In this document: positions 50,470 to 55,123 of the stretch, one piece after another
How positions within the stretch are numbered: position 1 is the first letter of the stretch
Layout of the letters: every line of letters begins with the position of its first letter
Assembly: GCA_001790515.1 (NCBI GenBank)
Contig: MGCS01000014.1
Span: forward strand, 1-55,123
Origin: Candidatus Saccharibacteria bacterium RIFCSPHIGHO2_12_FULL_44_22
Lineage (GTDB): Bacteria > Patescibacteriota > Saccharimonadia > Saccharimonadales > Saccharimonadaceae
Length of the DNA stretch: 55,123 bases
Reading direction: 5' to 3'
Notes under the pieces: model-generated
Told to the model about the DNA's origin: nothing
The model's database searches: none
What the model saw: the letters and a program-made list of their open reading frames with translations, nothing else
Position numbers and translations under genes: made by a program

Positions 50470-50526
50470 GCCTATAACTCAGGCGGTAGAAGAATGTGGT
50501 TTGAATCCAGCCGCGCCGGAGCCAAG
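50470..50526 (+). pseudogene. Decayed tRNA (tRNA-Asn-like) fragment
   Basis: CCTATAACTCAGGCGGTAGA keeps the D-arm marks of the tRNA at 10406 (CATAGCTCAGTGGTAGA). GGTTTGAATCCAGCCG is a T arm, followed by GCCGGAGCCAAG, identical over 12 bases to the tRNA-Asn 3' end. The anticodon arm and a tRNA promoter are missing. It marks a second copy of the integration site, 40 kb downstream in the same orientation. Confidence 0.7.
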
Positions 50527-50530
50527 AAAA

Positions 50531-50557
50531 TAGTCAGACGTTCAGTCTGGCTTTTTT
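50531..50557 (+). terminator. Terminator after the tRNA fragment
   Basis: The stem GTCAGAC/GTCTGGC (7 bp with one G-T pair) and loop GTTCA are followed by TTTTTT. Confidence 0.75.
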
Positions 50558-50654
50558 CATTGCAAGACTTTGAAGGGATATTATGCAATATAACTTCCAA
50601 ATACAAGGTTACACCTTGTAGATCAAAAAAATAGTAAATCATCCTAATTACCTG

Positions 50655-50660
50655 TATGAT
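50655..50660 (+). promoter_or_regulatory. -10 box of the next gene
   Basis: TATGAT ending 6 bases before ATG 50667; leaderless. Confidence 0.6.
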
Positions 50661-50666
50661 AACTCT

Positions 50667-51824
50667 ATGAAATCGACAAAAAACAATATAGCTGCTTTGA
50701 GTGTTTTTACGAACGTTCAAGAATTTATTGCTCTTACAAACGTTTCGCCGCTGCTGTCAAGTAGCGTGAAAGTAAACAAAGATCAGGTAAATGAGCTCGG
50801 TGATGCAGTCGACCAAGAATTTCCGTTTGCGAGTATTGATACGGGATTTGCTGAGTCAAACGACGGTCTCTTGTTTGCGCTTTATTTTTATGAGACTGGC
50901 GTGAGCGTTGGGTATAGCGGTGGTGAGAACTCGTGGATTGATTACGGTGAACTTGGGAGCACGAGCAAGAACGTTTCGGCCCAGTTAATAAAACTGTTGA
51001 CGATTTTTGCCAACGGCCAACTAAAAGTTCTCCTGACGTGCCTCGACGACGAAGAGCATATTCAGGCTATCGAAGTGATCTACCGAAAACCTGGAAGTAG
51101 AATCTATGACGCCATCGGGACGACGGAGCATTTTTTACCGAAACGGAAACTAAAAAACGGTGTACTCACAACGTCATTGTTTGCAAACACTGCTCGAATC
51201 GACGAAGTTACGATCGATGTTACGAAAACGCTGAAACTACTCTTTCCTGAAACCGATGGAGAGGTAATGAATGCTATCGGTCGCAAAAACATCCTTGATT
51301 TAAATGAGCCGCTTACACCTGAATCTCTCGAAGAACGCATCAATGCCTATGCAGAAGAAGTCGGTGCGAGAGCTTATGAAAAGGTAGAAGCGAGTATTAA
51401 CGAAGCCTTTTCGCCGCTCGATATTGCTGGAATGTCGATGTGGGAACAATTTATCTACTTTGCAAGATGGCGCCATATCGAATTAATTTTTTGGAGCTTT
51501 GCGTTGCTGGCCGCGCCGTCAGTTGCTGCATGGGCGCTGGCTGACATTCATCCGGCTGCTTTGCTCATAGGCGCTCTCGTGATACCGCTCTATGTGTTTC
51601 GTGGCCGCTACCCATATCCGAAGACTTTGTACCTACTTGCTCCAGTCGCATATGCGGCATTTGTCGTGAGTTCAATCGTATTTTTGCATGACTTCATCGT
51701 ACACTGGGTGACGATTGTCGTTGCATTTTTCGCTGTCGTCTCGCTCGGCGAAAATATGTTTTTTGATGGCTATTTTACTCGGCAAAAAATCATTACTACT
51801 GTGTTTAACTGGGCGAAAAAGTAA
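50667..51824 (+). CDS. Membrane protein of unknown function with soluble N-terminal domain
   Basis: A 385-residue protein. Residues 1-250 are soluble and alpha/beta, with an acidic GENSWIDYGELG turn near 90 and a helix (EERINAYAEEVGARAYEKVEASIN, about 222-245). The last 120 residues form about four membrane helices. No family is recognised; this soluble-then-four-helix layout recurs in CPR genomes. It stands alone from a leaderless promoter. Confidence 0.6.
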   Translation: MKSTKNNIAALSVFTNVQEFIALTNVSPLLSSSVKVNKDQVNELGDAVDQEFPFASIDTGFAESNDGLLFALYFYETGVSVGYSGGENSWIDYGELGSTSKNVSAQLIKLLTIFANGQLKVLLTCLDDEEHIQAIEVIYRKPGSRIYDAIGTTEHFLPKRKLKNGVLTTSLFANTARIDEVTIDVTKTLKLLFPETDGEVMNAIGRKNILDLNEPLTPESLEERINAYAEEVGARAYEKVEASINEAFSPLDIAGMSMWEQFIYFARWRHIELIFWSFALLAAPSVAAWALADIHPAALLIGALVIPLYVFRGRYPYPKTLYLLAPVAYAAFVVSSIVFLHDFIVHWVTIVVAFFAVVSLGENMFFDGYFTRQKIITTVFNWAKK

Positions 51825-52309
51825 AGCGTACCGGTCTCGCCTCGTGCTTTTAGGTATAAAGTATAATTAGCAATCTTGACACGATAATGCTAGCTTTCTC
51901 TACTAATTATAGAAGCTTATGTACTTCTCTAGAAACCAGTACAATGAATGACTATCTTGCAAGGTTAAATACGGCAAAGTTTACACAAGGAGCGTTCATA
52001 CCTTACAAAACTATATTTTCCTAACTCGCTTCTAATTTCTACTAAATTGACTTTTTTATTCAATTCACGTTTTGTGACACTTATTTAAATAGCAAAATCT
52101 CGTAAGCTTACGATTAATTCAATCGTCGTACTTTGATGTCATTGATGTATTTCAAACAGTGTTCGAAATATCCAATAAATTACCGCTTTTCTTCTATTGA
52201 GGAGACTACGCTTCATGTCTCATTTGTAGCGTTACCGTCTGTTGAATTATTCGAAACTATATATCTCATTTATATAGAGTAGATAGTAGGAATAACTATA
52301 CTTTGCTCT
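51825..52309. other. Gene-free AT-rich stretch
   Basis: 485 bases with no frame of useful length on either strand, no tRNA and no clear hairpin terminator. It may be decayed DNA; I see nothing in it that can be named. Confidence 0.6.
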
Positions 52310-52492
52310 ATGTTCATCATGAGCTGGGTTAGAGTGGGCACAAGATAACTAAAATTTGTCAACCAGTACGCCCACGACGACCTTAGTGATGATGCTGTTC
52401 TTTATGGAAGTATCGATCGAGGCTATGCATACGAGTTTCTTCAAAAATTGGCCAAGTATCATCAACTGCCACTTGACGCGATGAATAAGTAG
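52310..52492 (+). pseudogene. Frameshifted gene remnant
   Basis: TATACT at 52297-52302 ends 7 bases before ATG 52310, the usual leaderless start, but that frame stops after 12 codons at 52346-52348. A second frame, open from 52349 to TAG at 52490-52492, reads FVNQYAHDDLSDDAVLYGSI and beyond for about 47 residues with natural protein composition. One frameshift near 52345 would join them. The parent family is not recognised. Confidence 0.4.
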
Positions 52493-52544
52493 CTACCAAC
52501 CACAATCGAGCCCGTAATTCGGAACCAGACGGAAGTACTTTGTG

Positions 52545-52578
52545 AAAGCAAAATGTTTTTGCTTTTTTGAGATACAAT
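52545..52578 (+). terminator. Terminator fused to a leaderless -10 box
   Basis: AAGCAAAA pairs with TTTTTGCTT (52546-52564) and is followed by a T run and TACAAT (52573-52578), ending 6 bases before ATG 52585. The GGAACCAGAC upstream is a weak relative of the array cores. Confidence 0.6.
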
Positions 52579-52584
52579 TAACTT

Positions 52585-52878
52585 ATGAAAAGTTACCTTG
52601 AAAAGCACCATAGAATCTTCGGTCTCTTGTGCGCATTGATCGCATTTGTCATCGCCGTCATTTATCTTGAAGTTGTACCAGAGGAAGCTTCTAACGCTGA
52701 CTTGATTCAGAAGATTATTCTTGCATACGGACATTCTCTCTGCTGGTTTTTATTGAGCGGGGCAAGTATGGTATGGTCAATAAAGAGGAAAAATCAATGG
52801 TCAGTGTATTTGGCGTATGCAGCACTGGCAGTTTACGTTATTTTTATCGGTACATTACTGATCACTAAATTTGCATAA
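52585..52878 (+). CDS. Small three-helix membrane protein
   Basis: A 97-residue protein with three membrane helices (about residues 10-29, 43-65 and 71-94), a basic N-terminus and a short loop between helices one and two. No family is recognised. The fused terminator-promoter in front and a T-rich end show it is a single-gene unit. Confidence 0.65.
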   Translation: MKSYLEKHHRIFGLLCALIAFVIAVIYLEVVPEEASNADLIQKIILAYGHSLCWFLLSGASMVWSIKRKNQWSVYLAYAALAVYVIFIGTLLITKFA

Positions 52879-52953
52879 AGTCCCATGAGAGAACAGTTAC
52901 TGAGTATAAGTACTATCGATAGCTACGATTAGTATCTTGAACACTCTCATTGG

Positions 52954-52959
52954 TATAAT
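52954..52959 (+). promoter_or_regulatory. -10 box of the rhodanese gene
   Basis: TATAAT ending 7 bases before ATG 52967, which decides this start over ATG 52937. Confidence 0.7.
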
Positions 52960-52966
52960 AAGTATT

Positions 52967-53224
52967 ATGAAAAGAATAATTATTGATGTCCGTGAACCAC
53001 ACGAGTATGAGGAGGATCACGTGGAGGGTGCGCTGAATATTCCACCCGCTGAACTTCTTGCGGGTGCTAAGAAACTTGATGATGTCGCGAAAGACGCGGA
53101 GCTAATTCTCTACTGTAAATCAGGGAGTCGTTCTAATGTCAGTATCCAAATACTGAAAAGCTTGGGCTTTACAAACCTTGTTAATGGTATCAATGCTGGC
53201 CAGGTTCAAAAAAAGTATATGTAA
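52967..53224 (+). CDS. Single-domain rhodanese
   Basis: An 85-residue rhodanese. VREPHEYEEDHVEGALNIP and the active-site loop C50-K-S-G-S-R-S are canonical. The cysteine carries a persulfide in sulfur transfer or relay. I start at 52967 because TATAAT (52954-52959) fits this ATG and the longer version would place the -10 inside the gene. A cytosolic, free-standing domain with no partner in view. Confidence 0.9.
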   Translation: MKRIIIDVREPHEYEEDHVEGALNIPPAELLAGAKKLDDVAKDAELILYCKSGSRSNVSIQILKSLGFTNLVNGINAGQVQKKYM

Positions 53225-53346
53225 TAAGATAATCTTTGGTTTTCGGCCGAAAGATTGATCGTAGGGAGTATAAAGGCAAAGTGTATCAGAACTGCTAATT
53301 CGTTCGCAATTTTTAGCTGAACCCTGAGTCAAAATCTTTAGACATA

Positions 53347-53375
53347 TTGACAAAACTTATTAAAATTGATATAAT
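53347..53375 (+). promoter_or_regulatory. Consensus promoter, TTGACA-N17-TATAAT
   Basis: TTGACA at 53347-53352, 17-base spacer, TATAAT at 53370-53375, and ATG 8 bases later. The best match to the sigma-70 consensus in the window, and leaderless. Confidence 0.85.
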
Positions 53376-53383
53376 ATTAAAAT

Positions 53384-54100
53384 ATGAACATCCCGAGTGA
53401 TAACTTTGAAAGCAACTATGACAATGAAGTCGATCATGAGCATCAAGCTATATTCGAAGCTATTCGATTGCTTGGCAGACTAATGGACGACGCTAAGCGT
53501 GAGGCGAATCGAATTGAGGAAGGTGTTGATCCTGACGAGGTATTCTTAGAGTCTATTGAATTTGATGAAGATGGTGAGCTTGAGGATAATCCCTACGAGG
53601 CTTTATTCACAGCAGATTATTGTTCGCCAGTCGACACTAGTTATGTGCAGGCAAGGGGTTATGTAGGTATTAATGTAGATCTGGCGACATTTGTCGGTAA
53701 TGATTTCGTTGATCGCAAAATAGTACCGTCATCTGAAAATATTGATCCAGGTTTCTATTCAGGATCATGGGGAGGGGTTAGGGAGGATTTATCAAGGAAT
53801 GCATCATCAATTCATACTCTGTTTGTTCCTAGCCCTGAAGTTGCGGGTGAGGACGCTAAGCCTTTTCTGCTTAATAGTCAGATAGTAATGAGACAGCAAC
53901 AAGAATACAAGTATTCTGGATACGAGAAAAGAAAAACTTGGAATCATGAAGAAGTGTGGAGTAGCATTGTGCGGATGAGTGAGTACCACAGAATCGTAGA
54001 ATATGTCGATTGGAAAGATGTACAGACGCTTGCAGGTATGGGTGAACAGAAAGCTCGATTCATTATTGGTCGCGCATTAGATAGTCTTTCAGGCGAATAG
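53384..54100 (+). CDS. Acidic protein of unknown function
   Basis: A 238-residue strongly acidic soluble protein with N-terminal helices (about residues 18-48), a beta-rich middle (about 75-170), and a helical C-terminus ending in LAGMGEQKARFIIGRALDSL, which resembles a helix-hairpin-helix turn (about residues 213-232). The turn may bind DNA, but the rest has no known family. Its consensus promoter predicts high expression. Alone on the plus strand, convergent with the LysM-CHAP gene. Confidence 0.62.
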   Translation: MNIPSDNFESNYDNEVDHEHQAIFEAIRLLGRLMDDAKREANRIEEGVDPDEVFLESIEFDEDGELEDNPYEALFTADYCSPVDTSYVQARGYVGINVDLATFVGNDFVDRKIVPSSENIDPGFYSGSWGGVREDLSRNASSIHTLFVPSPEVAGEDAKPFLLNSQIVMRQQQEYKYSGYEKRKTWNHEEVWSSIVRMSEYHRIVEYVDWKDVQTLAGMGEQKARFIIGRALDSLSGE

Positions 54101-54186
54101 GATATCGCTTATAATTGTTGCAAATCTAGCTTTAATCGCTTAACTTTTTTTCTAATTTCAAAAACGTATGTATTAGATTAAAAGCT

Positions 54187-54216
54187 ATACCTCACCCTAC
54201 AAAGAGGGTGAGGTAT
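54187..54216. terminator. 12-bp hairpin between convergent genes
   Basis: ATACCTCACCCT pairs perfectly with AGGGTGAGGTAT around ACAAAG. It lies between the acidic-protein gene and the LysM-CHAP gene and could stop transcription from both sides, although neither side has a long T-tract. Confidence 0.6.
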
Positions 54217-54237
54217 TGTCTAAAGTATTGCTACTAT

Positions 54238-54915
54238 CTAGTAGATGAAGTTTCCAAAGGCGCCGGGCTGAACGGTTCGTTCATTGTAATTACCGGCTTT
54301 GTAGTTCCAGCCCATTTCTGACACGACGTAGCTGCCGTCGCCGTTAACTTTCTCGACGTAGGCAACGTGTCCGTTAGTGACAGCTACCGCACCTGCTTGA
54401 GGAGTCGATCCAGTTGACTTACCTGCGGCTTGAGCAGAACTTATCCAGTTGTAGCCTGCATTACCGTAGATGGCTACATCGGGACGCTTCGAGTGCACAT
54501 AATCAGTACACCACATGCCATTACCGACATAGTAACTGTTTGCGTTGACAGGCGCACTAGTATATTGCTGAGTTGTATACGTAGCTGCTGTTGATGCTGC
54601 CGCTGCGACTGGCGCTAGCTGCGAGAAGCGATCTTCAAGCACCTTGTCTTCAGCGGGGATCGTGATGCTGTCGCCAACATCAATGATATCTGGATTTGTT
54701 ATTGACGGGTTTGCGTTAAACAAACGAACGTAGGTAGTTTTGTGCTCGTTTGCGATAGTTTCGAGAGTGTCGCCACTCTTTACCGCGACAACAATTTCTT
54801 TTGCTGCCTCTGGTTTTGTCTCTGTTGTATTGCTTGTTGCTCCTGCGTTTGTACTATTTAAAAGTACAAGCGTAGCCATGACGCTGAGCGCCATAAAAAT
54901 TGATTTAGTTTTCAC
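54238..54915 (-). CDS. Secreted LysM-CHAP peptidoglycan hydrolase
   Basis: A 225-residue secreted protein with a GTG start and AAGGAG 6 bases upstream. A signal peptide (about residues 1-26, cut near NAGATS) is followed by a LysM domain (about 41-88, VKSGDTLETIANEHKTT...IIDVGDSITIP) that binds peptidoglycan, a Thr/Ala-rich linker, and a CHAP domain (about 122-225). The CHAP nucleophile is C136 (GMWCTDYV) and the histidine H183 (GHVAYVE). It should cut peptide or amide bonds in the wall, for growth or against other cells. Confidence 0.93.
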   Translation of the reverse strand: MKTKSIFMALSVMATLVLLNSTNAGATSNTTETKPEAAKEIVVAVKSGDTLETIANEHKTTYVRLFNANPSITNPDIIDVGDSITIPAEDKVLEDRFSQLAPVAAAASTAATYTTQQYTSAPVNANSYYVGNGMWCTDYVHSKRPDVAIYGNAGYNWISSAQAAGKSTGSTPQAGAVAVTNGHVAYVEKVNGDGSYVVSEMGWNYKAGNYNERTVQPGAFGNFIY

Positions 54916-55123
54916 TTATCTCCTTATAATCACACCGGGTTTATTAATAATAATTAGTCGTCGATGTGGATTGTGTTTATGCGTATAAGTCTCTCACAAC
55001 TTTTTAAACACAAATATCAGCTTATGACTATAGGCAAATATGGTCAAGACAGTAGGTGCCTACGCTAGGAAAAAACAGATACAAAAATGTGATGTAAAAT
55101 TTACTAACTTATTGAATAATCGC
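54916..55123. other. Upstream region of the LysM-CHAP gene
   Basis: 208 bases with no gene visible. On the minus strand TGATTATAAG just before the AAGGAG site may be a -10. The rest is AT-rich with no clear structure to the window end. Confidence 0.4.

Overview
The window looks like a chromosome segment of an ultrasmall-genome bacterium of the Patescibacteria/CPR, most likely a Candidatus Saccharibacteria (TM7) relative. This is an inference from gene style. Short signal-anchored proteins carry a QTGS-type N-terminus followed by a hydrophobic stretch, a soluble FtsK and a LysM-CHAP wall hydrolase are present, and at least sixteen genes have a -10 hexamer ending only 6-9 bases before the ATG, meaning leaderless mRNAs. 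The genetic code is standard: UGA acts as a stop throughout.

Left backbone (1-10480): end of a Nudix hydrolase, a RhuM-like protein, a cell-surface glycan block (GT4 glycosyltransferase, polyprenyl-phosphate sugar transferase, O-antigen-ligase-like protein), a LexA-N-type regulator, two tandem membrane-anchored class-A-beta-lactamase-like proteins (one active-looking, one a pseudoenzyme), then tRNA-Asn(GTT).

Island (about 10.47-48.3 or 50.5 kb): the 3' end of tRNA-Asn recurs as a 12-bp exact match inside a decayed tRNA at 50.5 kb. A roughly 220-nt structured sequence that follows the tRNA is also present at 48.3 kb. The island carries a serine recombinase; a four-gene type-III-like restriction-modification set with a PLD/SNF2 helicase and DUF4391; a phage-like packaging module (ParB-methyltransferase, small and large terminase); divergent from it, a self-cleaving LexA-type repressor heading an operon with a CBASS pair (CD-NTase with AGS-C, plus SLATT effector); a zinc-ribbon/HAD fusion, hydrolase, FtsK, ArsR/MMPL exporter and a membrane protein.

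Nested element (about 36.13-44.98 kb), bounded by a 10-bp direct repeat GGGAGCCAAG: a second serine recombinase interrupted by one in-frame TAG, an HTH gene, a SpoVG-like gene, a large structured RNA, small genes, and a tight four-gene operon of a membrane HerA-like ATPase, a HEPN-like protein, a membrane-anchored protein and a DUF5677-like protein. The last operon is the best candidate for an undescribed defence system.

Cassette-like array (44.95-48.35 kb): unrelated single genes in one orientation, separated by related spacers made of a GGAGCCAAG-type core, a hairpin terminator and a -10 box fused to the next ATG.

Right backbone (48.5 kb to end): ABC transporter pair, membrane proteins, rhodanese, an acidic unknown and a LysM-CHAP protein. 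All family calls come from reading motifs by eye; no search was run.
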